Positions 23,537-32,302 of a stretch of 64,000 nucleotides of DNA are shown in pieces. The notes beneath the pieces are model-generated. The model was not told where the DNA came from and searched no databases. It saw only the letters and a program-made list of their open reading frames with translations. The stretch comes from VXNE01 sp963664635 (GTDB lineage Bacteria > Pseudomonadota > Gammaproteobacteria > Pseudomonadales > Azotimanducaceae), in assembly GCA_963664635.1 (NCBI GenBank), contig OY761542.1, positions 3,224,001-3,288,000 of the forward strand, written 5' to 3'. Positions within the stretch are counted from its first letter, which is position 1. Each line of letters opens with the position of its first letter. The position numbers and the translations under genes were made by a program.

Positions 23537-25969
23537 CTACCGAGTAGTCATAAAAAGGGCTGGACAATGGGCCTGTCGTCCTGTACACCTGCGCCACCAT
23601 GGCCCAGTCCCAGATCAGCCGCACGCTGCGCGACGAGGCGGCACGTTTGCGGATCGTCGCTATTCTGTCGCAGGAGCGGTTCGACAGCCGGCGGGCCTTT
23701 GCCCGCAGGATCTGCGGGGAGTTCTCCTTCGTCGACACGCGCGGCCGTCTGCAGCTTGCGGGCTGCATGAAGGCGCTGGCGACGCTGGCTCGGGCGTCGC
23801 CGGAGATTGTCCTGCCGGCACCACGGGCAGCGGTGGCGAACAGGCCGCGCCAGCTTGAGGCCGCGGTTGACGAGCCGGTCGATGTTCCACGACACCCGGC
23901 CCGGATCCGGGATCTCGATATCCGGATGGTGACGCAGCGCCGTGAGCGTGAAGTGTGGAACACGCTGATGGCGCACGAACATCCCCATGGCATGACGACC
24001 TTTGCCGGTTGTCAGGTGCGCTACCTCGTGGGCTCGGCCCATGGCTGGCTGGGTTGCGTCGGGTTCTCTGCCGCGGCCCTGCGGGTGTCGGCGCGTGATC
24101 ACTGGATGGCGTGGAGCGATGCAGTGCGCCGTGACCACCTGCACCGGGTTGTTTGCCTGAGCCGCTTCCTGATCCGTCCTTCGGTTTTCTGTGCGCACCT
24201 GGCGAGCCATGTGCTGGGGCGGGTGCTGCGGCGTCTGCCGCGGGACTTCGAGGCCCGCTACGGCTATCGTCCCTGGCTGGTGGAGAGCTTTGCCGATGCC
24301 GGTGTGGCGGGCACCTGTCTGAGAGCGGCCAACTTCCTCATGGTCGGCCGCACCGCGGGGCGGGGCCGTCAGGATGCGAGGAAGCAGCGTGGGCAGACGG
24401 TCAAGACGGTGTTCATGTACGCCCTGGCAGCGGACTGGCGTCGCCGGCTCGGGGTCGAGTGGGTTGATCATGCCCCGGTGCTGGAGCCGGGAGCGGGCCT
24501 GAACGCGGCCGCGTGGGCCGCCAACGAGTTTGGAGGAGCGCCGTTGGGTGACAAGCGACTGTCGGCACGTCTGGTGAAGAGCGCGGGTCTTCTGGCGTCC
24601 TACCCGGGAGGGAAGATCAACGCCAGCAGCGCCAGTGGCGGCAAGGAGATCACCGGGTTCTACCGTCTGATCGAGGCGCCCGCGGAGTCGGACGTCACGG
24701 TTCCGGCGATTCTTGCGCCGCACCGGGAGCGCAGCGTGCAGCGGATCCGTGGTCAGACCACGGTGCTGGCGCTGCGGGACGGCACCGATCTGAGCTTCTC
24801 GACGCGCCCCGGCTGCGACGGCCTGGAGGTCATCGGCAAGAACCAGACCGGCGCGAAGAGCCTGGGGTTGTCGCTGCATGCGACCCTGGCCGTGACCGGG
24901 ACCGGTCTGCCGCTTGGGGTGCTGGACCTGAACTTCGATCAGGAGGTGTCCCGGGAGGGGACACGGCGTCAGACACGGCGCTGGCTTGACGGGTTCGGCG
25001 ATGTGGCGCGGGCGGCACGGGAGGTCACGGGCAAGACCAGGATCATCTATGTCTGCGACCGGGAGGCGGACCGCTTCGAGCTGTTCGATCAGCAGCGCCG
25101 CCATCCACGGGTGGAGTTGCTGGTCCGTGCCACGCACGACCGGGTTCTGGGACCATCGAAGCTCTTTGCCGTCATGCGCGGTGGCGAGCCCGATGGCCTG
25201 ATCGATGTCGAGATCGACGGACTCACGGCACGGCCCAAGTCCTCCAGGAAGAAGGCGCGTCCGGCACGTCGCAAGCGCCTGGCCACCTGTGACCTGCGGT
25301 TCCGCCGCGTCACCCTGCCGGCGACACAGACCATGAAAGGGCGCGCACCGATGACGGTCTGGGCGGTCCACATCGTGGAACGCCACCCACCCGAAGACGA
25401 GGACCCCGTCCAGTGGTTCCTGCTGACCACGTGTCAGGTCGAGACACCGTCACAGGCCGCCGACATCGTCGGCTTCTACCTCCAGAGATGGCGCATCGAG
25501 GACTTCTTCCGGGTGCTCAAATCAGGCTGCGGGGTGGAGCACCTGCTGTTCCGCACGGCAGACAGATTGCGGCGGGCCATCGCCATCAATGCCGTCATCG
25601 CCTGGCGCATCATGGTCATGACGCTGCTCGGACGCCAGGTGCCCGACTGCGAACCGCAACTGATGTTCACCGACCACGAACTCGCCTTCCTGCGCGACTA
25701 TGCCCACCAGCACGGCCTGTCGGCACCGGAAGGACTCGGCGATGCCGTACGCCTGGTGGCCCACCTCGGCGGCTATCGCAACCGCAAGCACGATCCCGAC
25801 CCCGGTCATCAGGTCATGTGGCATGGGCAGACCCGTCTCACCAGTGCCTCGCTGGGCCACCAAATCGGGCTCCAGACCGGCTTCGAAACCGGGTTCAAGG
25901 AAGGCCGCAAACACGCCCTGAGGCAGAAAACCTAACCCGTTGCCACGTCAATATGTGACTACTCGGTAG
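23537..25969 (+). mobile_element. 2,433-bp IS with 14-bp ends and 8-bp target duplication
   Basis: CTACCGAGTAGTCA at 23537-23550 is the exact inverse of TGACTACTCGGTAG at 25956-25969. Outside the ends, TGCTAGCC is repeated directly at 23529-23536 and 25970-25977, a clean 8-bp target duplication that shows simple transposition and recent arrival. Removing the element and one duplicate rejoins a palindrome, CCCCTCCGCCGGC against GCCGGCGGAGGGG, so the insertion went into a hairpin tip. The only gene inside is the 778-residue transposase. Confidence 0.92.
23599..25935 (+). CDS. IS4-type transposase fused to a DruA-like (DUF4338) domain
   Basis: A 778-residue protein. Residues about 50-260 match the DUF4338/DruA pattern (NTLMAHEHPHGMTTFAGCQV, RYLVGSAHGWLGCVGFSAAA, VVCLSRFLIRPSVFCAHLAS, GTCLRAANFLMVGRTAGRGR); in the Druantia anti-phage system DruA is a separate protein. 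Residues about 290-778 are an IS4/Tn5-like DDE transposase: AANEFGGAPLGDKRLSARLV, LRDGTDLSFSTRPGC (first Asp), YVCDREADRFELF (second Asp) and FYLQRWRIEDFFRVLKSGCG, the Y-(2)-R-(3)-E signature. It is complete and fills its IS almost completely. The N-terminal domain may bind DNA or help select targets; that is inference. I have seen DUF4338 annotated on transposases before, so the fusion itself may not be new. Confidence 0.88.
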   Translation: MAQSQISRTLRDEAARLRIVAILSQERFDSRRAFARRICGEFSFVDTRGRLQLAGCMKALATLARASPEIVLPAPRAAVANRPRQLEAAVDEPVDVPRHPARIRDLDIRMVTQRREREVWNTLMAHEHPHGMTTFAGCQVRYLVGSAHGWLGCVGFSAAALRVSARDHWMAWSDAVRRDHLHRVVCLSRFLIRPSVFCAHLASHVLGRVLRRLPRDFEARYGYRPWLVESFADAGVAGTCLRAANFLMVGRTAGRGRQDARKQRGQTVKTVFMYALAADWRRRLGVEWVDHAPVLEPGAGLNAAAWAANEFGGAPLGDKRLSARLVKSAGLLASYPGGKINASSASGGKEITGFYRLIEAPAESDVTVPAILAPHRERSVQRIRGQTTVLALRDGTDLSFSTRPGCDGLEVIGKNQTGAKSLGLSLHATLAVTGTGLPLGVLDLNFDQEVSREGTRRQTRRWLDGFGDVARAAREVTGKTRIIYVCDREADRFELFDQQRRHPRVELLVRATHDRVLGPSKLFAVMRGGEPDGLIDVEIDGLTARPKSSRKKARPARRKRLATCDLRFRRVTLPATQTMKGRAPMTVWAVHIVERHPPEDEDPVQWFLLTTCQVETPSQAADIVGFYLQRWRIEDFFRVLKSGCGVEHLLFRTADRLRRAIAINAVIAWRIMVMTLLGRQVPDCEPQLMFTDHELAFLRDYAHQHGLSAPEGLGDAVRLVAHLGGYRNRKHDPDPGHQVMWHGQTRLTSASLGHQIGLQTGFETGFKEGRKHALRQKT

Positions 25970-25986
25970 TGCTAGCCGGCGGAGGG

Positions 25987-27548
25987 GCGGACCCTTCAAA
26001 GGGTCCGCTGGGGGCGTTTCTAACAGACAAGCCTGAGGCGTTCGGTTCGGACGATCATTCGGAGGATGATCGTGACGCTTGAGACCGAACGGCTCCACAC
26101 GGTGGAGCAGATCAGGGGCTTTCTCGACGGCAACGGGGAAGTGGACTTCAGGCCGGTGGACCGGGACGAGGCCTACGGGTTCGTGCGTCGCACGCTGGTG
26201 CGTCTGGACTACGATGCGCTGGGCCGGGCGGGCAAGGGCACGGTGCGCGAGTTCCTCGGCAAGGCGACGGGGCTGTCGCGCGCGCAGGTGACCCGGCTGA
26301 TCGGCCAGTATCGAGCCACGGGTCGGGTCGAGGATCGCCGCGCGGCGAACAGCGGCCGGCCCTTCGCGCGGGTGTACACGGCGGCGGACATCCGCCTGCT
26401 GGCCGACGCCGACGAGATCGGCGGCCAGCTCTGCGGGCCCGCGGCGTGCGAGGTGCTGCGCCGCCAGTACGAGGTGTTCGGCGACGCGCGCTTCGAGCGG
26501 CTGTCGCGACTGTCCCCGTCGCACCTGTACAACCTGCGGCGGTCGAGGACCTACCGCGCGCGGCGCACGACCGTCGAGCACACGCGGCCGACGACGGTGC
26601 GCATCGGCGAGCGGCGGCGGCCGGACCCGGGCGGCAAGCCCGGCTTCGTGCGCGTGGACACCGTCCATCAGGGCGACCGCAACGGCGTCAAGGGCATCTA
26701 CGCCGTCAACCTGATCGACGAGGTGACCCAGTTCGAGCACGTCGGCGCCGTGGCGGCGATCACCGAGGCCTTTCTGGTTCCGATCCTGGAGGAGATGCTC
26801 GTCAGCTTGCCGTTCGTCGTCCTCGGCTTCCACGCCGACAACGGCTCCGAGTACGTCAACCGCCAGGTCGCCGCGATGCTCAACAAGCTGCATGTCCCTG
26901 ATTTCACGAGGTCGCGGGCGCGGCGCTCCAACGACAACGCCCTGGTCGATGCCCGCCGTCCCGGCGGGTTGCAAGAACGCCAGCGTGGTGCGCAAGTGGC
27001 TCGGCCACGACCACATCCCGCGGCGCTTCGCGCCGCGGGTGAACGCCTTCGCCAAGGACGTGCTGACGCCGTACCTGAACCACCATCATCCCTGCCTGTT
27101 CGCCACCGAGGTCCGCGACGCCAAGGGCAAGGTGCGCCGGCGCTACCGGCGCCGGGACGTGGCGACGCCCTACGAGAAGCTCAAGTCGCTGCCGAACGCC
27201 GAGCGCTTCCTCAAGCCCGGCGTGACCTTCGCCGACCTCGACGTGGCCGCCCACGCGATGTCCGACCTCGAGGCGAACCGCCGCGCCAACCGCGCGCGGG
27301 ACGAGCTGTTCCGCACCATCGGCCGCGCCGTTCCCACCGCCGCGTGAGCGGACCGGGCACCGTGCGGCAAGCCCATGCCGGGGGCCGGCCCCCGGACCCC
27401 CGCCCTCGCCGGGAGGCAGGGATCGGCGTCCGCGACGTCGGTCCCGGATGGCGAGCGGCAACGACCGGCGGCGGCGTCCGATCAGGCCGCGGCGACCGCC
27501 GATCCCCGCCCGTCAGGGTGATCTCGCCAGGGCGCGTCAAGGGTCCGC
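25987..27548 (+). mobile_element. Probable IS481-like element, ends tentative
   Basis: GCGGACCCTT at 25987-25996 is the inverse of AAGGGTCCGC at 27539-27548, giving possible 10-bp terminal repeats around the broken transposase gene. The left end also folds on itself (GCGGACCCTT-c-AAAGGGTCCGC), so the match might be partly fortuitous. No target duplication could be confirmed. Confidence 0.4.
26066..27347 (+). pseudogene. IS481/rve-type transposase broken by a 19-nt hairpin insertion
   Basis: The first part (MIVTLETERLHTVEQIRGFL) has helix-turn-helix segments (KATGLSRAQVTRLIGQYRAT) and a DDE integrase core: GFVRVDTVHQGDRNGVKGIY, LGFHADNGSEYVNRQVAAML and RRSNDNALVD. The remainder (GKNASVVRKWLGHDHIPRRF to the stop at 27347) is in another frame. 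Deleting exactly 26952-26970 (CCCGCCGTCCCGGCGGGTT) restores NDNALVDGKNASVVRKW, the family sequence, and one 421-residue frame. The inserted bases form a 7-bp stem with a TCC loop. The third acidic residue would be Asp where relatives have Glu. The product is inactive as it stands. Confidence 0.85.
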
Positions 27549-27960
27549 TGCGCCGACCGCGACGCCTCGATGCCGTGCCTTGACCCAACGCCTTCCGCCG
27601 CCCAACATGACCTGCAAGCCCGACCGCCGTACGCGCGTCGCGATCGCCCTTGACCCGCCGCCAACGCTCGTCGAGGAAACCAACCCCCAGGCTCTCCGGC
27701 GCTCCCGAGAACGTCCGTTGCCCTCACTCGTCGCCGCAACTACCATGCCTACAACACCACGTCCGAACCGGCAGCCGCCCTCAATCCGAGGGCCGCCCGT
27801 TCAGGCTCACCTTCTCATTGGAAAACGCTTCACTCGGCAGGCCCGGCTTCCTCCCTGCCGCGATCATCAGCTTGTCCAGGCTGTAGCTCGCGTCCGCACC
27901 GCGGTTGCTCGCAATGGATAGGTGCCCGCCCCCTACGGGTCCTGCGCATTGGGATCGCGC
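27549..27960. other. Gap without a supported gene
   Basis: Between the presumed right end of the IS481-like element and the MaoC gene no frame has a believable composition, and no RNA gene or repeat was recognised other than the hairpin beginning at 27961. Confidence 0.5.
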
Positions 27961-27996
27961 CGTAGGGGCGACCCTCGTGGTCGCCCGTCCCCTACG
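27961..27996. repeat. Covarying REP-like hairpin, copy 3
   Basis: CGTA-GGGGCGACC-ctcgt-GGTCGCCC followed by GTCCCCTACG: an 8-bp inner stem with the same CTCGT loop as the 42827 copy, and complementary CGTAGGGG / CCCCTACG further out. Compared with copies at 13884 and 42827 the stem has CGA/TCG in place of ACA/TGT, a paired change. It covers the last bases of the MaoC-type gene and its 3' side. Confidence 0.65.
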
Positions 27997-28843
27997 CGGC
28001 GATCAGGTAGCCCCGGTCGATGGCGGCGGCGCCGTCCGCGTTCAGCACCGAGAACCACACTGTACCTTGCGCCGCGGCGTGGACATGCAGCGTGATCGTG
28101 CTGGGCATCGGGACCATGGCGGCGAACCGGCAGCCGTAGCGCTGCACGCGCGCCGGGTCGCCTCCGAGTTCGCGCTCCACCAGCGCCGACAGCGCGAGCG
28201 CCAGGGTAGCCGTGCCGTGCAGGATGATGTCGGGCAGGCCGGCCGCCAGCGCCGCGGCGCGGTCCGTGTGAATGGGATTCCAGATGCGCGCGCACTCCGA
28301 GTAGACATGGGCGAGCCCGGCCGACACCGGAATCTCCACGGCGTCGTCACGCCGGTCCGCGGCGGCCGGTTGCGGGGCGGCCGGCGGCCGCTCCGCCTCA
28401 CGATCCCCGCCGTCGAGCGGGACGCCGCGGAAGATCCCGCCGTTCCAGGTCGTGACGATGGGGGCTCCGTCGGCCGCCCGGGTCTCGAGCTTCGTCAACT
28501 GGTACGCCCCCGGCCGGCGCGCAAGCACGGCGACGATGGTGGCCGTCGTGTACAGCTCTTCGCCCGCACGGATTGGCCGGTGCAGGACCACGTCGTGGGT
28601 CGCGTGCACGCCACGCCTGGCCTCCTCCGCAGTCAGGCTCTCCGCCCCTTCGATGCTGCGCGCATCGAGGATGACGGGCCACTCCGGACACGCGGGGAAC
28701 ACCGGGTGTGCCTGGATGTCGCCGGTGGTATCGAAATACACGGGCGACGTGTCGCCGAGGCCGGCGGCATAGGACATCAGCCAGCGCGGCTCGGCAACGG
28801 CACGGAAACGCTTGCTCGAACGCCCGACCTGGGCGGAACTCAT
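27992..28843 (-). CDS. MaoC/FAS1-like double hot-dog dehydratase
   Basis: A 283-residue protein starting MSSAQVGRSSKRFRAVAEPR. The N-terminal hot-dog half resembles the FAS1_DH region (MSYAAGLGDTSPVYFDTTGD, HPVFPACPEWPVILDA). The C-terminal half carries the hydratase-2 active-site pattern: YSECARIWNPIHTDRAAALA and LPDIILHGTATLALALSAL, with Asn/Asp and His in place. Relatives hydrate enoyl-CoA or dehydrate 3-hydroxyacyl-CoA, and some act in mesaconyl-CoA pathways. Start at 28843 is the first codon before conserved sequence; a longer upstream frame is arginine-rich. It diverges from the SPOR-domain gene with a 64-base gap that should hold both promoters. Confidence 0.8.
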   Translation of the reverse strand: MSSAQVGRSSKRFRAVAEPRWLMSYAAGLGDTSPVYFDTTGDIQAHPVFPACPEWPVILDARSIEGAESLTAEEARRGVHATHDVVLHRPIRAGEELYTTATIVAVLARRPGAYQLTKLETRAADGAPIVTTWNGGIFRGVPLDGGDREAERPPAAPQPAAADRRDDAVEIPVSAGLAHVYSECARIWNPIHTDRAAALAAGLPDIILHGTATLALALSALVERELGGDPARVQRYGCRFAAMVPMPSTITLHVHAAAQGTVWFSVLNADGAAAIDRGYLIAA

Positions 28844-28907
28844 GGGCACGGGAACGCCTCCCTGACCTTTTGACAGAGCATAACCCCGCGGGGCACAGTA
28901 GACGGCC

Positions 28908-29717
28908 ATGAGTGCCCGGAAACCGTTCGTACCGTCGGCGACGGGCGCACCGACCTCCCCGCCGCGAACCGTCTCCCGCCGAGGCCTCCGAGGCGTGGGC
29001 GGAAGCGCCTCGCGCCGGCACGCTTGGGCGTGTGCCATGGTCGGTGTCCTCGCCCTGACCGCCGGCTGCCGCTCCGGGACGACGGACCCCATTCCCAATC
29101 CCTCCGCGGTCGCCGAGGAGGACGCCAACTGGTTCTGCGGGAGCGGCGACGAGAACGGCGAGTGGGCATGCGTGCGGGACCAGGAGCTCGACAACGCCGC
29201 GCCGGCCCAGCCGGCCTCCAGCGCCCCGGCGGTAGATGCACCCGAGCCGCGCACGGCGGCGCAGATCCCCGCTCCGCCGCCGGCCCGGCCGGAGGCGGCG
29301 ACGCCGGCTCCGGCCCCGCCAGACGCTGCCCCGCCAGACGCTGCCCCGCCAGACGCCGCCCCGCCAGGCGCCGCGCCGCGCGAACACGCCTATCGTCCCG
29401 ACCGGCCCGTGCCCCTGACGGAAGTGCCGCCGGACTACTACGTCGTGCAACTCGTGGCGCTCGGCACCAAGGAGGCGCTCGAGGAGTACGCGGCACGCAA
29501 GGCGTTGCAGGGCATGTCGGCCGCGCGCGTGGAGCGCAACGGCCGGCTGTTCTACGTGCTCCTGCTGGGGGTCTATCCGGACCGCCAGGCCGCCGACGAC
29601 GCCGCGGCGAACCTGCCGCCGGAGTTCGGCGAGTTCGATCCCTGGGTACGGCGCATCGAGTCGCTGCAGCAGGCGATCCGCCGCGGAGACGAACTGGCGG
29701 GAACGAGCGAGATCTGA
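28908..29717 (+). CDS. SPOR-domain lipoprotein
   Basis: A 269-residue protein if started at 28908. A lipoprotein signal is visible as SRRHAWACAMVGVLALTAGC with the lipid-acceptor Cys, which suggests the real start could be GTG at 28995 (24-residue signal) or nearby. After it comes a Pro/Ala-rich linker with four tandem DAAPP-like units coded by near-identical 15-base repeats, then a C-terminal SPOR domain (YYVVQLVALGTKEALEEYAA, RLFYVLLLGVYPDRQAADDA). SPOR domains bind denuded glycan at division sites, so a periplasmic envelope or division role is likely. The tandem DNA repeat could vary in number between strains. Confidence 0.8.
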   Translation: MSARKPFVPSATGAPTSPPRTVSRRGLRGVGGSASRRHAWACAMVGVLALTAGCRSGTTDPIPNPSAVAEEDANWFCGSGDENGEWACVRDQELDNAAPAQPASSAPAVDAPEPRTAAQIPAPPPARPEAATPAPAPPDAAPPDAAPPDAAPPGAAPREHAYRPDRPVPLTEVPPDYYVVQLVALGTKEALEEYAARKALQGMSAARVERNGRLFYVLLLGVYPDRQAADDAAANLPPEFGEFDPWVRRIESLQQAIRRGDELAGTSEI

Positions 29718-29760
29718 ACCGGGCGGGGCAACACCCCGTCAACGCCCCGTCAGCGATCCG

Positions 29761-30126
29761 TCAGAGCTCCACCCCGTCATCGATCGGAATGAAGAGGCAT
29801 TGCCGGGGCGCGCCGTCCACCGCCTTGCTGGTGTGTCCCTGGCCCTCGGTGTCCTCCGCCAGGAGAATCTCTCCCGGCCCGAGCCGGCGCACGGTACCGT
29901 CGCCCACCCCGATGTCCACCGAGCCCGTCAGGTTGACGACAAACTGCCGGCGGGGCGCGTTGTGGAAGTCGAGGTCATAGCTGCCATCGACCTCGCGGAA
30001 CAGCACGCCGGGGCCGCGGATCAGTGCCGAGATCCGCCCGATGGGACCGCTGCCCCCGAGGGCGATGTCGACATCCTCGAAGTGCGAGCGTCCGTCGCCG
30101 CCGGTGTAGACCCTTACCACCCGCAT
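29761..30126 (-). CDS. Small cupin-domain protein
   Basis: A 121-residue single-domain beta-barrel protein. The conserved cupin elements are visible as FHNAPRRQFVVNLTGSVDIG and then VRRLGPGEILLAEDTEGQGH, with the metal-ligand His only partly kept, so metal binding is uncertain. The end (QCLFIPIDDGVEL) is typical of this family. Such proteins can be isomerases, dioxygenases or sugar-binding regulators; nothing here narrows it. It ends 25 bases before the start region of the peroxiredoxin gene on the same strand and may share a transcript with it. Confidence 0.75.
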   Translation of the reverse strand: MRVVRVYTGGDGRSHFEDVDIALGGSGPIGRISALIRGPGVLFREVDGSYDLDFHNAPRRQFVVNLTGSVDIGVGDGTVRRLGPGEILLAEDTEGQGHTSKAVDGAPRQCLFIPIDDGVEL

Positions 30127-30151
30127 CGCCGCGCCTCCGGCCGTCCAGGCG

Positions 30152-30631
30152 TCACAACGCTTCCAGGATCGCTTCGGCCTTGCTGACCTCGAACTTGTTG
30201 GGCCCTTCGACGGAGAGCGTGGTCACGGTGCCGTCCTCGACGACCATGGCGTAGCGCTGCGACCGGATGCCGAGGCCAAAGCCGGTCGCATCCATCTCGA
30301 GGCCGATCGCCTGCGCGAAATCCCCGTTGCCGTCCGCGGCCATCACCACGTCGCCCACGTCCCGATCCTGTCCCCAGGCGTCCATGACGAACGCGTCGTT
30401 GACGGCCACGCAGACGATGCTGTCCACGCCTTTCTCGCGGATCGCGTCCGCCTGGGTCACGTAGCCGGGCAGGTGCTGCTCGGAGCACAGGGGCGTGAAG
30501 GCGCCGGGAACCGCAAACAGCACGACCTTCTTGCCCGCGAACAGGTCCTGCGTGCTGCGCGCGGACGGCCGCCCGTCCTGCATGACGAAAAACGTGGCTT
30601 CGGGGAGCTGGTCGCCTTCCTGGATGGCCAT
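30152..30631 (-). CDS. Prx5-type peroxiredoxin
   Basis: A 159-residue thiol peroxidase that reduces H2O2 and alkyl hydroperoxides, using glutathione/glutaredoxin or thioredoxin as reductant in the cytosol. The peroxidatic Cys is Cys49 in VPGAFTPLCSEQHLPGY (usual form PGAFTPTCS). The rest of the fold is clear: VDSIVCVAVNDAFVMDAWGQ, then GLEMDATGFGLGIRSQRYAM and VEGPNKFEVSKAEAILEAL. Length is normal and the gene complete. The next gene downstream on the same strand is a small cupin protein. Confidence 0.92.
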   Translation of the reverse strand: MAIQEGDQLPEATFFVMQDGRPSARSTQDLFAGKKVVLFAVPGAFTPLCSEQHLPGYVTQADAIREKGVDSIVCVAVNDAFVMDAWGQDRDVGDVVMAADGNGDFAQAIGLEMDATGFGLGIRSQRYAMVVEDGTVTTLSVEGPNKFEVSKAEAILEAL

Positions 30632-30729
30632 CGCAAGTCCTCTTAGTGGCGTGATTGAACGATCCGGCAGTGTAACGGGGCCAAACCGTCCCGTTCAATC
30701 GCGTGCGCTCCCGGCGCTCCCGGCGGCCG

Positions 30730-31389
30730 TCAGCGCCAGGCGAACCGCGGCTGTTCGTAATGTGCGACGCGCGTGTGGCGGCCCAGGATGCACACCTCCC
30801 GGAACTGGTAGATCATCGCCGCCGTGGGCGCGGCGATCGACGTGTCCCCGACGGGCATGCGCAGCACCGGATGCTCGCTCCCGGGGACCGGGTCGAGTAC
30901 CGGAGCGTCGTCACGCAGGAATTCCGCGATGGGAATGCGGTGTATGGAGGCCACCTCCATGGGGTTGAACGTGAGTTCCCGATCGGCGCCCGCCCAGACG
31001 ACGACCGGCGTGATCACGAACCCCGAGCGTGTCTGGAAGTCGTCCAGCGTGCCCAGGACATCCCCCGGGTCGAGCGGGAGGTCCACCTCCTCGTGGAGTT
31101 CCCGGAGCGCCGTCGTCTCGACGTCTTCTCCCGCGTCCCGCACGCCGCCGGGTAGCGCCCACTGCCCGGGGTGGTTCCTGAGCGCGTGGGAGCGCCGCGT
31201 CAGGATGAGCGCCGCCTCGCCGCGCCAGGTGTCGTGCTGCGGCAGCCCGGGGATGCCGGCGCCGAAGGAGCTGTCCACCACGGTGATGGCGACGGCGGCG
31301 CTGCGGGCCAGACCCCCGGTGGCCCGCACGGACTCGAAGCGGCGGAGGTGGGTCTCGATCCGGCTCCGCAGGGTCTGATCGCAGCGCAT
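30730..31389 (-). CDS. Nudix hydrolase, CoA-diphosphatase type
   Basis: A 219-residue protein starting MRCDQTLRSRIETHLRRFES. The full Nudix box is present as GGVRDAGEDVETTALRELHEEV (G-x5-E-x7-REL-x-EE pattern), preceded by the UPF0035-like region HALRNHPGQWALPGG that marks CoA pyrophosphatases (NudL/YeaB). Expected reaction: hydrolysis of CoA, acyl-CoA or a related diphosphate to 3',5'-ADP and phosphopantetheine. ATG 31416 is an alternative start but would overlap the divergent transporter start at 31405, so 31389 is preferred. The two divergent genes leave only 15 bases between start codons, so their promoters must overlap the opposite coding regions. Confidence 0.85.
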   Translation of the reverse strand: MRCDQTLRSRIETHLRRFESVRATGGLARSAAVAITVVDSSFGAGIPGLPQHDTWRGEAALILTRRSHALRNHPGQWALPGGVRDAGEDVETTALRELHEEVDLPLDPGDVLGTLDDFQTRSGFVITPVVVWAGADRELTFNPMEVASIHRIPIAEFLRDDAPVLDPVPGSEHPVLRMPVGDTSIAAPTAAMIYQFREVCILGRHTRVAHYEQPRFAWR

Positions 31390-31404
31390 CCGGCCAGCGT
31401 ACCA

Positions 31405-32298
31405 GTGTCGAACCATCCCGCGCGAGGCTCCGAACGCCGGGCGGTGCTGTATGCGCTCGCCGCGGTCGCCCTGTGGTCCACCGTGGCGACGGGGTTCAAG
31501 CTCGGCCTCGACGCCATGGAGCCCCTGCAGCTCCTCGCGCTCGGCAGCGTCGTGTCGCTCGCGTTCTTCGTCGCGGCGTATATCACGGTCCGTCCGGGGC
31601 CGGCGCCCCGTGCGGCGCTCCGCCGCGCCGCGGTCCTGGGCCTCGTGAACCCGCTTGCGTACTACGTCGTCCTGTTCGAGGCCTACGACCGGCTCCCGGC
31701 ACAGATCGCCCAACCGCTGAACTACACCTGGGCCATCACGCTGGCCGTGCTCGCCGTACCGATCCTCGGCCAGCGCCTCGACCGGCGGACCCTCGCCGGC
31801 ATCCTGGTCAGCTATCTCGGCGTCGTGGTCCTGGTCACCCAGGGGCAGTTCACCGGCTTCGACCGTTTCGATGGCCCCGGCATCCTCCTGGCGCTCGCCA
31901 GCACGGGCCTCTGGGCCGGCTACTGGCTCGCCACCGTCAGGCTGGACCTGCATCCCGTCCAGTTGCTGCTCGCCGTCTTCGCTGCCGGAACCCCTTGCGT
32001 AGTCGCGCTGTGCGCGTTGACCGTCGGACTGCCGCCTCTCACCCTCGGGAATGTCGGCTACGGTCTCTGGGTCGGCCTCGTGGAGATGGGCGTGACGTTC
32101 CTGCTGTGGCAGCGCGCCCTCGCACTCGCGACGCACGCCGGGCGCATCTCCCAGCTCATCTTCCTGTCGCCGTTCCTGTCGCTGGTGATGATCGCCAACG
32201 TGCTCGGGGAACGCATTCACCCGAGCGCGGTGGTCGGGCTGGTCCTCATCGTCGCCGGCCTGCTGTTCCGCCCCCGGGACCCCGGGCAACCCGCCTGA
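31405..32298 (+). CDS. EamA/DMT-superfamily transporter
   Basis: A 297-residue inner-membrane protein with ten hydrophobic helices in two EamA repeats (VLYALAAVALWSTVATGFKL in the first, GPGILLALASTGLWAGYWLA in the second). The C-terminal helix ends with GLVLIVAGLLFRPRD. Family members export amino acids or metabolites or import nucleotide sugars; the substrate cannot be inferred. GTG at 31405 is the first start that includes the whole first helix; another GTG at 31444 is possible. It converges with the LLM gene, leaving 4 bases. Confidence 0.85.
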   Translation: MSNHPARGSERRAVLYALAAVALWSTVATGFKLGLDAMEPLQLLALGSVVSLAFFVAAYITVRPGPAPRAALRRAAVLGLVNPLAYYVVLFEAYDRLPAQIAQPLNYTWAITLAVLAVPILGQRLDRRTLAGILVSYLGVVVLVTQGQFTGFDRFDGPGILLALASTGLWAGYWLATVRLDLHPVQLLLAVFAAGTPCVVALCALTVGLPPLTLGNVGYGLWVGLVEMGVTFLLWQRALALATHAGRISQLIFLSPFLSLVMIANVLGERIHPSAVVGLVLIVAGLLFRPRDPGQPA

Positions 32299-32302
32299 AG
32301 CG

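Noticed and set aside
23548..25386. A 612-codon minus-strand frame inside the IS4-type element
   Set aside because: The plus-strand transposase/DruA gene explains the region completely.
27448..27921. Open frames after the IS481-like gene
   Set aside because: Short, proline/arginine-rich, overlapping on both strands and partly inside the presumed element end.
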